NCBI GenBank assembly: GCA_041906465.1 | Contig: JAYRJE010000023.1 | Coordinates: 1-64,000 of the forward strand | Reading direction: 5' to 3' | Length of the DNA: 64,000 nt | From: Didemnitutus sp041906465 | GTDB lineage: Bacteria; Verrucomicrobiota; Verrucomicrobiia; Opitutales; Opitutaceae | Shown: piece after piece, positions 7,951 to 17,212 of the stretch | How the letters are laid out: each line of letters opens with the position of its first letter | Numbering within the stretch: position 1 is the first letter of the stretch | Notes under the pieces: model-generated | What the model saw: only the letters and a program-made list of their open reading frames with translations | What the model was told of the DNA's origin: nothing | Databases searched by the model: none | Translations under genes and position numbers: made by a program

Positions 7951-9900
7951 TCACTCGCCCGCGGCGTCGCGCAGGAAGGTCTCGTGCGGGATCAGCGCCT
8001 CGTAGTCGGCGACCGAGCCGCCCGCCAGACACGTGTCGATGATCTGTTTGCCGAGCGGATCGAGTTCCGGGTGGAGGTAGAGCTGAAGTTCGCGGTGGAA
8101 AAAGTCCGCGAGCATCTTGGCGCCGGCATCGTAGGCGGCTTCGCCGACCTCCGGCTGCGTGTTCACCTCGAAGAACCACGAACCGATCGAGCGGCCTTCG
8201 ACGAGGATCTTGCCGGGCGTGTAGCCGAGCAGCGGGCAGCGCGAGGGCTTCACCTGGTCGGCGGAGAAACGGCGATTGCCGCGGCGCGCGAGGTATTCGC
8301 GCATGATCCATTGCGGCATGAAGCCGGCTTCCCACGAGCCGATGTGCTGGTTGGGCACGAGCACGTAGCTCACGCGATAGTGTTCGCGGATCTGGTGGAG
8401 GAGAATGTTGGCCTGGTCGACGCGGCGGCCCGTGGCGAACGGCCAGTAGGAGCCGACGCCTTCGGAGGACATGCCTTCCGTCTGCGTGATGCTCGGGTTG
8501 GCGTGGCCGCGCGGAGCGACGAGGCGCCAGAGCCAGGCGAGCGCGGGCGGCAGCACGTGGAACAGGCCGATGATGCCGTAGCTGGGGTTGTCACGCGTGC
8601 ACGGCGGCGTGCGCACGCCGAAGGAACGGATGTCGACGTCGATCGCGCCCTTGTGCACCTGCGGCACGATGTCGCGCGGGACGACGATGCGCGGATTCGG
8701 GCAGCGTTTGCCGGGCGAGTCTTCGATGTGCTCCCAGAGCAGCGCCGTGGCGCCGGGGTGAGCCTCGATGTTGAGGAAGAGCAACGGCCGCGACGGCGCG
8801 ATGGTCATCTTCTCGAGGTGCGGGTCGATGCCGTAGGACTCGATGTGGTTGACGCGGACGAACCACGCGGCCTCGGCGTCGACGACGCGCAGCTTGCCGT
8901 TGCCGCGCTGGAGCGACGGGTGGCAGAGCGCCATGTCGTCGGTCACCGGGCGCAGCTCGCAGCCCTGCGGGAGCGTGATGACGCGCTCGTCCTTCGTGAC
9001 GATGTTGCGACCGAGGAGCAGGCTGTTGTCGGCCTGGCGGTGCATTTGCTCGAGCATCTCGCTCTTACCGCCGCCGCTCGCGCCTTCGTGCGCGATGACG
9101 AGCTTGTTCTGGTAAGGCGTGATGACCTGCACGGTCGAGCAGTGGATGGTGTTCCAGTGCTCGTCCTCACCGTGATTGAGGAGGATGCCGTAAACGCCCT
9201 TCTTCGCACTCGGGCCGGGATAGAGATTGTAGCTGAACAGCTCGTGCAGGCCCTTGCGACGATTGTGCACGACGACCTGCTTGCCGGCGAAATGCGTGTG
9301 GCGGAACGGCGGCGCGACGTAGATGACCGCGCGCGGCTTGAAGTCGGCCGGCACCTGCTCGGGCGAGAGGATGCCCTGGAGCAAGGCGAGGCCGAGGGCG
9401 AAGAAGCCGGCGTTTTCCGGCGCGACGACGACCGCGTGCGTGCCCTTGCCCGGGAGACCGGCGATGAAGGGGAACACGGTCAACCGCTGCGTCTTCAGCC
9501 ACGCGAAGGTTTCCTGGCGGACCGGCTCGAAATCGGCGCCGAAGCGCTCGCGATACGTCGGCTTGTCGGTGGGGCGCGTGTCGCCGATGACCATGCAGTC
9601 CGGGTCGCGGCGGCGCATGTAAGGTTCGAGATAGTTCGCCGCGATGCCATTGCGGACGCGGCAGACGCGCGCTTCGACGACGCGGCCCTTGCCGGGGACT
9701 TCGTAGGCGACGTCGTGCCAGCCGGCGATGGCGTCGCGCACGGAGAGTTCGACGAGTTCCGTCTCGTTGCGCCCGATCGAATAGCCCGGGCACGCCGCGA
9801 GGATCGCTGCCGCTTCCTTCGGCAGGGCGAAAGGCGTCGGAGAGGCCGCAGCAGCGGCAGAGGCGGGCGAACCGGTGGGAGGGAGCGGGCTGGTAGTCAT
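7951..9900 (-). CDS. DUF4914-type protein with PEPCK-like P-loop
   Basis: The 649-residue protein carries H-E-G-A-S-G-G-G-K-S-E-M, a Walker A-like loop with Lys279, in a context reminiscent of phosphoenolpyruvate carboxykinase. I recognise the overall sequence as the DUF4914 family, about 620-650 residues, whose biochemical role is not known to me. Asp and His clusters (L-N-H-G-E-D-E-H-W-N-T, V-N-H-I-E-S-Y-G-I-D-P) may bind metal. It has no signal peptide or membrane segment, so it is probably a cytosolic nucleotide-dependent enzyme. It is monocistronic and divergent from the GH39 gene. Confidence 0.65.
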   Translation of the reverse strand: MTTSPLPPTGSPASAAAAASPTPFALPKEAAAILAACPGYSIGRNETELVELSVRDAIAGWHDVAYEVPGKGRVVEARVCRVRNGIAANYLEPYMRRRDPDCMVIGDTRPTDKPTYRERFGADFEPVRQETFAWLKTQRLTVFPFIAGLPGKGTHAVVVAPENAGFFALGLALLQGILSPEQVPADFKPRAVIYVAPPFRHTHFAGKQVVVHNRRKGLHELFSYNLYPGPSAKKGVYGILLNHGEDEHWNTIHCSTVQVITPYQNKLVIAHEGASGGGKSEMLEQMHRQADNSLLLGRNIVTKDERVITLPQGCELRPVTDDMALCHPSLQRGNGKLRVVDAEAAWFVRVNHIESYGIDPHLEKMTIAPSRPLLFLNIEAHPGATALLWEHIEDSPGKRCPNPRIVVPRDIVPQVHKGAIDVDIRSFGVRTPPCTRDNPSYGIIGLFHVLPPALAWLWRLVAPRGHANPSITQTEGMSSEGVGSYWPFATGRRVDQANILLHQIREHYRVSYVLVPNQHIGSWEAGFMPQWIMREYLARRGNRRFSADQVKPSRCPLLGYTPGKILVEGRSIGSWFFEVNTQPEVGEAAYDAGAKMLADFFHRELQLYLHPELDPLGKQIIDTCLAGGSVADYEALIPHETFLRDAAGE

Positions 9901-10008
9901 GTTCGGGGAAAAATTGGAGCCACAGGGTAGCGAAAGGCGGGGCGCGCTGGCTGTGCAGGTCTTGCGTTCCGCCGGTGCATTTCTGGCTATGACGCATCGG
10001 CCTCAAAC

Positions 10009-10022
10009 CGTGTCATGACACG
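10009..10022. promoter_or_regulatory. Perfect 14-base palindrome, candidate operator
   Basis: CGTGTCATGACACG is fully self-complementary. It sits in the 241-base region between the divergent DUF4914 gene (start 9900) and GH39 gene (start 10142). Its length and position fit a dimeric repressor or activator site acting on one or both genes. No regulator is encoded next to it. I see no second copy in the flanking 200 bases. Confidence 0.4.
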
Positions 10023-10141
10023 AATCACGCGCTTGCCCGGGAGGCGTGGCTGAATTCGGCGGCGAAAGAACAATGTTCGCGCAACTTCGGGATTTAGTCG
10101 GCTCGCGTTCCGTGTAGTGCATGGACCTCCGCTGCTTACCC

Positions 10142-11752
10142 ATGTTTCCCCGTCTCATCGCTGGTTTCGCCCTCGCCATGCCCTGCCTGCTTTCGTCCGC
10201 CGCTCCGGCGACCCCGCGCGTCATCTCCGCCGATGTGGCGCAGGCGCGCGGGCCGATGAGCCGCATGTATAACTTCTGCGTCGGCGCCGGGCGCGCCAAC
10301 GAGGGCTTGCGGGCCGATTGGCAGCGCCAGCTCCGCCTCGTGCGCGAGCAATGCGGCTTCCGCTACATCCGTTTCCACGGGCTGTTCACGGACGACATGG
10401 GCGTCTACTTCGAGGACAAGCAGGGCAATGCGATCTACAACTGGCAGTATGTCGACGAGTTGTTCGACTTCATCACGAGCATCGGGATGAAGCCGTTCAT
10501 CGAACTCGGTTTCATGCCCAACGCGCTGGCGAGCGGGAAGCAGACGATCTTCTGGTGGCGCGGCAACGTGACGCCGCCGAAGGACTACGCGAAATGGGAG
10601 GCGTTCATCGCGGCTTTCACGCGCCACATCACCGAGCGCTACGGCGCCGACGAAGTGCGCTCGTGGTATTTCGAAGTCTGGAACGAGCCCAACCTTGACG
10701 GATTCTGGATGGGCAATCCCGAGCGGAAGAGCCCGGAGGAATGGGCCGTCGCAGCCCGCGCCGAGTATTTCAAACTCTACGCCGCCAGCGCGCGCGGCGT
10801 GAAATCCGTCGACGCCAGCTATCGCGTCGGCGGCCCCGCGACCGCGGGCGAAGGCTGGATCGACGAGACGCTGGCGTTCTGCGCCGAACAGAACGTGCCC
10901 CTCGATTTCGTCACGACGCACAGCTACGCCACGATGAGCGGCTATCTCGACGAGACCGGCAACGCCGGCACGGTGTTCTCGCCCGACCGCAACGCCATCA
11001 CGTCCGGCGTGCGCAACGTCCGCGCGAAGATCGACGCCTCGCCGTTCCGCAGCCGCGAGTTGCACTACACCGAGTGGAGCAGTTCCTACACGCCCTCGGA
11101 TCCGATCCACGACAGCTACCACAGCGCCGCCTTCATCCTCGACAAGATGCGGCACATCGGTGCCGCCGCGACCTCGATGTCGTATTGGACCTTCACGGAC
11201 ATCTTCGAGGAAGCCGGCCCGCGCACGAAGCCATTTCACGGCGGCTTCGGCATGCTCAATTACCAGGACCTGAAAAAGCCGTCGTTCTTCGCCTACCAAT
11301 TTCTCCAGCGCCTCGGCGATACGGAGCTCGCGAGCAGCGACACCGACGCGTTCGTGTGCCGCGACGCCACCGGCGCCGTGCAGGCTCTGTTCTGGGACTT
11401 CACGATCACGCATCCCGGCCCGTCGATCATCAACCAGGAGTTCTACGCGAAGGACCAACCCGCGCAGGGCAAGGGCACCGCGGAACTCCGTCTCACCAGC
11501 CTCAAGCCCGGCACCTATCGCCTCGCCGCCACGCGCGTCGGCTACTGCGCCAACGACGTCCAATCCGCCTGGCGCGAGCTCGGTTCGCCCGCGCAGCTCA
11601 CTCGCGCCCAAGTCGCGACGCTGCGCACGGCCTCCAGCGGTGCGCCTGCGATCGACGAACAGGTGACGGTCGGCGCCGACGGGAAATTCACCCGCACGTT
11701 CCCGCTCCGCGAGAACGACGTGTGGCTGATCGAGTTGCAGCCGCAGGGATAA
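10142..11752 (+). CDS. Secreted GH39-like glycoside hydrolase
   Basis: The 536-residue protein has a signal peptide (cleavage near residue 20) and a clan GH-A barrel. E-V-W-N-E-P-N holds the expected acid/base Glu182. H-Y-T-E-W-S-S-S holds the expected nucleophile Glu311. These motifs and the order R-F-H-G-L-F-T-D-D-M, W-W-R-G-N-V-T-P-P-K fit GH39 beta-xylosidases. The C-terminal 150 residues form the usual small beta-sandwich. An ATG at 10121 is in frame but weakens the signal peptide. It probably acts on xylan or related oligomers outside the cytoplasm. Confidence 0.85.
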   Translation: MFPRLIAGFALAMPCLLSSAAPATPRVISADVAQARGPMSRMYNFCVGAGRANEGLRADWQRQLRLVREQCGFRYIRFHGLFTDDMGVYFEDKQGNAIYNWQYVDELFDFITSIGMKPFIELGFMPNALASGKQTIFWWRGNVTPPKDYAKWEAFIAAFTRHITERYGADEVRSWYFEVWNEPNLDGFWMGNPERKSPEEWAVAARAEYFKLYAASARGVKSVDASYRVGGPATAGEGWIDETLAFCAEQNVPLDFVTTHSYATMSGYLDETGNAGTVFSPDRNAITSGVRNVRAKIDASPFRSRELHYTEWSSSYTPSDPIHDSYHSAAFILDKMRHIGAAATSMSYWTFTDIFEEAGPRTKPFHGGFGMLNYQDLKKPSFFAYQFLQRLGDTELASSDTDAFVCRDATGAVQALFWDFTITHPGPSIINQEFYAKDQPAQGKGTAELRLTSLKPGTYRLAATRVGYCANDVQSAWRELGSPAQLTRAQVATLRTASSGAPAIDEQVTVGADGKFTRTFPLRENDVWLIELQPQG

Positions 11753-11798
11753 ATTCGACGCGAACGGAGCGCCCAAACGCGCCCCACTTTTCCACGCC

Positions 11799-12188
11799 AT
11801 GTCCGAATCCAAACTGACGGCCAACGCCGCCATCCTGCTCGTGCGCGATGTCGTCGCTTCGGCGCACTATTATCGCGATTGCCTCGGTTTCACCTTCGAT
11901 CGCCTCTGGGGCGAGCCGCCGAACTTCGTCATCTTGGCACGCGACAACTGCCGCCTCATGCTACAGCAGGCGCCCACCGGACACGCGATCGTGCCGCACT
12001 GGCGCGTCATGCACGGGATGTGGAACGCGTATTTTTGGGTGAACGACGCCGACGCGCTCTTCGCGGAGTTCAAGCGGCGCGGGGCGAAGGTCGACTACGA
12101 GATCGGCGACAAGCCGTATGGCATCCGCGAATTCGGCGTGCAGGACCTCGACGGCCACGACCTCGCCTTTGGCAGCCCGCTCGACTGA
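11799..12188 (+). CDS. VOC-superfamily (glyoxalase/bleomycin-resistance fold) protein
   Basis: The 129-residue protein shows the paired beta-alpha-beta-beta-beta pattern: V-R-D-V-V-A-S-A-H-Y-Y-R-D-C-L-G-F, then V-N-D-A-D-A-L-F-A-E-F-K-R-R-G-A and an ending F-G-V-Q-D-L-D-G-H-D-L-A-F-G. The terminal D-x-D-G-x-x-L is typical. Metal ligands and substrate cannot be assigned. It follows the GH39 gene by 46 bases and converges with the phosphatase gene at 12200. Confidence 0.8.
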   Translation: MSESKLTANAAILLVRDVVASAHYYRDCLGFTFDRLWGEPPNFVILARDNCRLMLQQAPTGHAIVPHWRVMHGMWNAYFWVNDADALFAEFKRRGAKVDYEIGDKPYGIREFGVQDLDGHDLAFGSPLD

Positions 12189-12199
12189 CCGGCGCGGCC

Positions 12200-13006
12200 T
12201 CAGCGCACCGACGCGAGCACGCGCAGCATCGCCGCGTGGATGCGGCCGTTGCTCGCGACGCAGCGCGCACGCTCGGCGCTCTGCGGACCGGGTGCGCCGG
12301 CGTAGTCAGTGACCGTGCCACCGGCTTCCTGCACGAGCAGCACGCCGGCCATGATATCCCAGCGTTTCAAATCCTTTTCCCAATAACCGTCGAGCCGCCC
12401 CGCCGCGACGTAGGCTAGATCGAGCGCCGCGCTGCCAAGGCGACGCTCGCCGCGGATGTGTTTCAGAAACGCCGACCACTCGCGCTCGTTGTTGTCGGGA
12501 TTCGTGTGCTTGTCGTAGGGAAAGCCGGTCGAGACGACGGCATCGTTGAGTTCCTCGGTCGCGGTCACGGCGAGCGGCCGGCCATTGAGGTGCGCGCCGC
12601 CGCCCCGCACGGCGGTGAAAAGTTCGTCGCGCGTCGGATCGTAGACGACACCGAGCAACGGCTGCCGGTCCGGCGTCGCGAGCGCGATGCTGGTGCAGAA
12701 GTGCGGAAGCTTCGCCGCGAAGTTCACCGTGCCGTCGACCGGGTCGACGAACCAGTGGAACGGCGCCGTGGCCGCGAGAGCGCCCTGCCCACCGCCCTCC
12801 TCGCCCACGATGTGGTGCTCGGGAAAACGCGCCAGCAGTTCGCGCACGATGAACGCCTCGGCCTCGGTGTCAGCGGCAGTCACGACGTCGGAGCGCGTCG
12901 ACTTGCGCGCGGAGATCGGGATCGGAGCGGCGAAGTGGCGCAGGATGATCTTCCCCGCCCCGCGCGCGATGGCGGCGACGTCGTCGAGCAGAGCGGCAGG
13001 TTGCAT
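12200..13006 (-). CDS. Inositol monophosphatase family phosphatase
   Basis: The 268-residue protein carries the metal-binding motifs of the family in order: S-D-V-V-T-A-A-D, G-E-E-G-G-G, W-F-V-D-P-V-D-G-T-V-N-F and K-R-W-D-I-M-A-G. These coordinate Mg2+ for hydrolysis of inositol phosphates, fructose bisphosphate or 3'-phosphoadenosine phosphates in different members. I place the start at the ATG at 13006; the open frame extends to 13072, but the added residues lie outside the family. Confidence 0.9.
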   Translation of the reverse strand: MQPAALLDDVAAIARGAGKIILRHFAAPIPISARKSTRSDVVTAADTEAEAFIVRELLARFPEHHIVGEEGGGQGALAATAPFHWFVDPVDGTVNFAAKLPHFCTSIALATPDRQPLLGVVYDPTRDELFTAVRGGGAHLNGRPLAVTATEELNDAVVSTGFPYDKHTNPDNNEREWSAFLKHIRGERRLGSAALDLAYVAAGRLDGYWEKDLKRWDIMAGVLLVQEAGGTVTDYAGAPGPQSAERARCVASNGRIHAAMLRVLASVR

Positions 13007-13090
13007 GGTCCGACCTTCGCCAATTTCGACGCCAGCGCGAATCCGAAACGCGTCAATGCCGCGGCGCCCCACGATTCGGGAACCGCGAAA

Positions 13091-13726
13091 CTACTTCGGT
13101 CGCGCGAGGTAGAGCTGCAGGTAGAGCTCGCGGAGCTGCTTCAGCTCCTCCGCGCTGGCGCCGGCCGCGGCGGCGAGATCGATCTTGTCGGCGAGCGCAT
13201 TGAGCTCCGTGCCATAGACGGCGCGCTCTTCCTCCGCCGCGGCCATGCCGCCCACCCAGAAAACGTTCAACACCTGCGTCAGCGTGTTCGTGTGCTTCTT
13301 TTTCAGCCGTCGCGTGCGCTCCGCCGGCGTGAGAAATGCATCGCTCGTATCTTGCGACGGCTGCATCGCCTCCGACACGTGCAAGCGCGGTAACTTCACG
13401 GCGGCGGGCGGGCGATGACCGCGCACGGTGAACGGCTCGAGTTGCACGACGTTCGGATCGGAAACGAGATTGGCCTTCGACGGCGCAGCCGGCTCCTCGA
13501 GTGTGGCCGCGCTCGCGGGATTGAGGATCGGTGAGCGCGGCGTGCCGTCCGTCGCAGCCGACTTTGCCTTTTCCGCAGCAGCGTGTTGTGTCGGATCGTA
13601 GCGCGGCAGCGAATTGCGCACGGCTTCGGCGACTCGTTCACTCGCGACGCCGAGCGACGGGAAACCGCACGCGCAGGCCATTGCCACGGCATGCCGCCAG
13701 CGCACGAATCGGGGTGATAATCTCAT
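13091..13726 (-). CDS. Secreted protein with an LEPF motif, function unknown
   Basis: The 211-residue protein has an N-terminal signal peptide (R-R-hydrophobic, A-V-A-M-A-C-A-C-G-F) and then a spacer. Near the middle it carries V-V-Q-L-E-P-F-T-V-R-G-H-R-P-P, related to the LSPF/LAPF motif of the proteins at 120 and 4045. The C-terminus is helical and charged. An ATG at 13846 would put 40 extra residues ahead of the signal, so I prefer 13726. It is divergent from the ADOP permease gene, with 112 bases between the starts. Confidence 0.55.
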   Translation of the reverse strand: MRLSPRFVRWRHAVAMACACGFPSLGVASERVAEAVRNSLPRYDPTQHAAAEKAKSAATDGTPRSPILNPASAATLEEPAAPSKANLVSDPNVVQLEPFTVRGHRPPAAVKLPRLHVSEAMQPSQDTSDAFLTPAERTRRLKKKHTNTLTQVLNVFWVGGMAAAEEERAVYGTELNALADKIDLAAAAGASAEELKQLRELYLQLYLARPK

Positions 13727-13838
13727 CGCGTTGGGCCCGGGCTGTGGACCGGCACGGCCCGGTGGGGTTCCGTCTCTGAAAAATCTTCGTAACCTGAGCC
13801 GCGCAACGGGGTTTTCGTCGGTGCGCCACTCGCTCGCC

Positions 13839-16274
13839 ATGCACATGCTGATTCAGGACGTCCGCTTCGCCGTCCGCACCTTGCTCAAAAATCCGGGCTT
13901 CTCGCTGGTCGCCTTGCTCACGCTCGCCCTCGCGCTCGGCGCGAACACCGCGATTTTTTCCTTTGTCGATGGCGTGTTGCTCAAGCCGTTGCCCTACCCG
14001 GACGCCGACCGCATCATGCGTGTGCTCGAAGCGCCTCCCGGCGGCGGGCGCAACGGCATCTCGACGCTCAACTACCTCGATTGGGCGCGGGACAACAAGA
14101 GCTTCGAATTCATCGCCGCGCGCACCGGCGGCTCGGCCACGCTCACCGGCATCGATGAACCGGTGCGCCTGCCTGGCGCGCAAGTGACGGCGCAGTTCTT
14201 CGACGTGTTCGGCGTGAAGGCGGCGCTCGGGCGGACGTTTTTACCCGGCGAAGATCAGCCGGGCAGCCCGCGCGTGGTGGTGATCAGCGATTCGCTCTGG
14301 CGCACGCAATTCGGCAGCGATCCGCAAATCCTCGGACGCAAAATTATCCTCGATGCCGAGCCCCACGAAATCGTCGGTGTGTTGCCGCGCGGCACGGCGT
14401 TCGATCGCGGCTTCTCGCGTTTCTGGCGGCCAATGGTGTTCAAGCCGGAGAACATGACGCGCAATTTTCACTGGTTCAACGCCGTCGCGAAACTGAAGCC
14501 CGGCGTCACGCTCGAGCAGGCGCGCGCGGACCTGGACACGATCGGCAAGCGCATCGCCGCGGACTTTCCGGATTCGAACAAAGGTTGGAGCGTCGGCGTC
14601 GATCCGCTCGCGGAAACGATCGTGAACGACAATCTCCGCCGATCGCTCTACGTGTTGCTCGCCGCGGTCGGCATGGTGCTGCTGATTGCGTGCGCCAACC
14701 TCGCGAACCTGTCGCTCATGCGCGTCGTCGGTCGCGAGCGCGAGATTGCCGTCCGCACCGCACTCGGCGCGGGACGCTGGACGCTCGCGCGCCAATTTCT
14801 CATCGAGAGCATCGTGCTGTCGCTCGCCGGCGGCGTGGCGGGAGTGGCCCTCGGCTACGGCGCGATGCAGGCGCTGAAGGCCGCCGCGCCGCCCTACTCG
14901 ATTCCGAGCGAAGCGCTCGTCACGCTCGACTGGCGCGTGGCGCTGTTCGCGTTCGCGCTGTCACTGCTCACGGGCGCGCTCGTGGGTTTGCTGCCGGCCT
15001 GGCAGGCGGCGAAGCCGAACCTCACGCAATCGCTCAAACAAGGCGGCGGCTCGGGCACGGGCCACGGACACTCGCGCGTGCGCGGCGCATTGGTCGTCGC
15101 AGAAGTCGCGTTAGCTTTCGTGCTGTTGGCGGGAGCGGGCTTGTTGATTCGCAGCCTCGGCAAACTCGGCGAAGTCGATCCGGGCTTCAACTCGACGAAC
15201 GTCCTCACGTTTCGGCTACCGATTTCGAACACGCGTTTCCCGGAGCCCGAAGCGCTGGGCAGTTATTTGCGCACGGTATCGGCGCGACTCGCGACGCTGC
15301 CCGGCGTCACCGACATGGCATTGAGCACGGCGTTGCCGATGCAAGGCTGGGGCTACGGCATGGGCTACCTCCTCGCCGACAAACCGGGCATCGATCGCGC
15401 AAACCGTCGCTCCGGTTTTTTCAAGATGGTCAGCCCGAGCTATCACCGCGCGCTGCAAATACGTCTGCTCAAGGGGCGCCTGCTCGACGAGCGCGACGTT
15501 CGCGGCGGTCCGCCGGTCATGGTGATCAACGAGACGATGGCGAAGCGTGAGTTCGCGGGCGTGGAGCCGATCGGTCAGCGCCTGCTCGTGCAGGAAATCA
15601 TTCCCGGCAAAACGCAGCTCGGCGATGAGATCCCGTGGGAAATCGTCGGCGTCGTGGCCGACGAAAAGGTCGGCGGCCTCGACGACATCGAAGGCTCGGC
15701 CGGCATGTATGTTTCCAACTCGCAGAGCCCGAGCTACGGCACGGGAGTGCTGTTGCGCGGCTCTGGCGACACGGCGCTGTTGCGCGAGGCGGTGCGCAAG
15801 GCGATCCGCGAGATCGACCGCGATCAGGTGGTGGCGGACGTGAAGACGCTCGACGAGATCAAGGAGGAGTCGCTCGGCAACAACCGCTTTCGCGCGCTGC
15901 TGCTCGGGAGTTTTGCCGGAGTTTCGCTGCTGCTCTCGGCAGTCGGCATCTACGGCGTGATTTCGTATTCGGTGACGCAACGCACGCGCGAGATCGGTAT
16001 CCGCGCCGCGCTGGGCGCCAGCGAACGCGACGTTGTCGGCCTCGTGCTGCGACACGGCATGGGCCTGACGCTGCTCGGCCTGTTGGCGGGTGTCGGGGGC
16101 GCAATGGGTCTCACCCAGCTCCTGGGAACGCTCGTTTTCGGCATCGGCAGTCGGGATCCGCTGACGCTGGCATCGGTGGCCGCCGCTCTCGCTGCGGTGG
16201 CGCTGGCCGCCTGCTTGGTTCCGGCCCGACGAGCGACCCGCGTGAGCCCGGTGATCGCTTTGCGGTCGGACTAG
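13839..16274 (+). CDS. ADOP-type orphan ABC permease (MacB/FtsX-like)
   Basis: The 811-residue protein opens with D-V-R-F-A-V-R-T-L-L-K-N-P-G-F-S, then one transmembrane helix and A-L-G-A-N-T-A-I-F-S-F-V-D-G-V-L-L, a MacB-type periplasmic domain and three helices. A second, similar half ends with the repeated helix triplet (R-T-R-E-I-G-I-R-A-A-L-G-A). This is the duplicated layout of the acidobacterial/verrucomicrobial orphan permease (ADOP) family. No ATPase gene is adjacent. The substrate is unknown; related MacB systems move peptides or lipoproteins. Confidence 0.85.
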   Translation: MHMLIQDVRFAVRTLLKNPGFSLVALLTLALALGANTAIFSFVDGVLLKPLPYPDADRIMRVLEAPPGGGRNGISTLNYLDWARDNKSFEFIAARTGGSATLTGIDEPVRLPGAQVTAQFFDVFGVKAALGRTFLPGEDQPGSPRVVVISDSLWRTQFGSDPQILGRKIILDAEPHEIVGVLPRGTAFDRGFSRFWRPMVFKPENMTRNFHWFNAVAKLKPGVTLEQARADLDTIGKRIAADFPDSNKGWSVGVDPLAETIVNDNLRRSLYVLLAAVGMVLLIACANLANLSLMRVVGREREIAVRTALGAGRWTLARQFLIESIVLSLAGGVAGVALGYGAMQALKAAAPPYSIPSEALVTLDWRVALFAFALSLLTGALVGLLPAWQAAKPNLTQSLKQGGGSGTGHGHSRVRGALVVAEVALAFVLLAGAGLLIRSLGKLGEVDPGFNSTNVLTFRLPISNTRFPEPEALGSYLRTVSARLATLPGVTDMALSTALPMQGWGYGMGYLLADKPGIDRANRRSGFFKMVSPSYHRALQIRLLKGRLLDERDVRGGPPVMVINETMAKREFAGVEPIGQRLLVQEIIPGKTQLGDEIPWEIVGVVADEKVGGLDDIEGSAGMYVSNSQSPSYGTGVLLRGSGDTALLREAVRKAIREIDRDQVVADVKTLDEIKEESLGNNRFRALLLGSFAGVSLLLSAVGIYGVISYSVTQRTREIGIRAALGASERDVVGLVLRHGMGLTLLGLLAGVGGAMGLTQLLGTLVFGIGSRDPLTLASVAAALAAVALAACLVPARRATRVSPVIALRSD

Positions 16275-16371
16275 CAAATCCGCGGGAATTCCCGACTTCC
16301 GCCGGAAAATGGTCGGGCGGGTGAGACTGGCGCGCCTGCGGCGCGTTCGAATGCGCCAGGGGCGCACCAGC

Positions 16372-16608
16372 TCACGACGTCCCGAACCGCTCGTCGAGCC
16401 ACGCACGTCCTCGGCCCGACTTCAGGAACTTTTCGCGGCTGCGAGCGGTGGCGTAGCCAGGAAACGTTTCGGTGTGGAGGACAACGAAGCCGCCAATCAG
16501 TTCACCCGAATGCGATCCGCCACGATGCTCGGCCAGCCGTCGCGCGAGAGCGTTGGTGATCCCGACATAGCGTCTCAACGCACCTCGAAGGACGTAGACC
16601 GTGATCAT
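16372..16608 (-). CDS. Stand-alone GIY-YIG domain protein
   Basis: The 78-residue protein consists of a single GIY-YIG fold: V-Y-V-L-R and R-Y-V-G-I-T-N form the paired strands, followed by L-A-R-R-L-A-E-H and E-x-F-x-x-Y-x-x-A-R-x-R-E-K-F-L-K-S-G. It matches small UPF0213/YhbQ-type proteins, whose role is uncertain. The ATG at 16608 is only eight bases beyond the CCA of tRNA-Pro, so it is probably co-transcribed with the tRNA. The open frame upstream runs through the tRNA and is not coding. Confidence 0.75.
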   Translation of the reverse strand: MITVYVLRGALRRYVGITNALARRLAEHRGGSHSGELIGGFVVLHTETFPGYATARSREKFLKSGRGRAWLDERFGTS

Positions 16609-16616
16609 TTCAAAAA

Positions 16617-16693
<77 letters not shown>

Positions 16694-16772
16694 ATGATTC
16701 ATCGGAAGGACGAAGAAGCCCCACGCATTCCGGCGAGGCAAGTCATTATTTTTGCCTCGGAGGAAGCGCGAT

Positions 16773-16848
16773 GGCGTCCCCGGCGTGACTCGAACACGCG
16801 ACCAGCGGTTTAGAAAACCGCTGCTCTATCCAGCTGAGCTACGGGGAC
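16773..16848 (-). tRNA. tRNA-Arg (anticodon TCT)
   Basis: The 76-base cloverleaf has acceptor GTCCCCG pairing with CGGGGAC, anticodon stem-loop GCGGT-TTTCTAA-ACCGC with anticodon TCT, T loop TTCGAGT and encoded CCA. It reads AGA and AGG. Confidence 0.95.
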
Positions 16849-16915
16849 AACCGTCCGGCGCACTTTGCGTGGCGCCCGCGCTCTTGTCGAGAACGCGAAA
16901 CCACCGCCAAACAGC

Positions 16916-16945
16916 GCGCCCTCCGGCGGAAAGCACGGAGGGCGC
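16916..16945. repeat. Stem-loop between tRNA-Ala and tRNA-Arg
   Basis: GCGCCCTCCG and CGGAGGGCGC form a perfect ten-base stem around a ten-base loop, starting six bases beyond the 3' end of tRNA-Ala on the minus strand. It may punctuate transcription or guide 3' processing of tRNA-Ala. No strong T-run follows. Confidence 0.6.
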
Positions 16946-16950
16946 GAAAG

Positions 16951-17026
16951 TGGTGGAGCAGATCGGGATCAAACCGACGACCTCGTCGTTGCGAACGACG
17001 CGCTCTATCAACTGAGCTACTGCCCC
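16951..17026 (-). tRNA. tRNA-Ala (anticodon CGC)
   Basis: The 76-base cloverleaf has acceptor GGGGCAG with CTGCTCC, which includes the G3-U70 wobble pair that defines alanine identity. The anticodon stem-loop is CGTCG-TTCGCAA-CGACG with anticodon CGC, which reads GCG. CCA is encoded. Confidence 0.95.
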
Positions 17027-17212
17027 GAAGGGAGGTGTTTGTTTGCAGGCCGATTTCGCCGGAGTAAACCAAAATTTTTCCGTCACCGCGCAGATGTTGC
17101 CGAAAAACTCCCGACCCACCTCGGGGACTGGCCCTGAATTTGCTGTTGCACCACCTACCGTCCGGCGGGAAACAGACCCTCCGCCGGTTCACATCATTCC
17201 ATTTTCAAAGCT

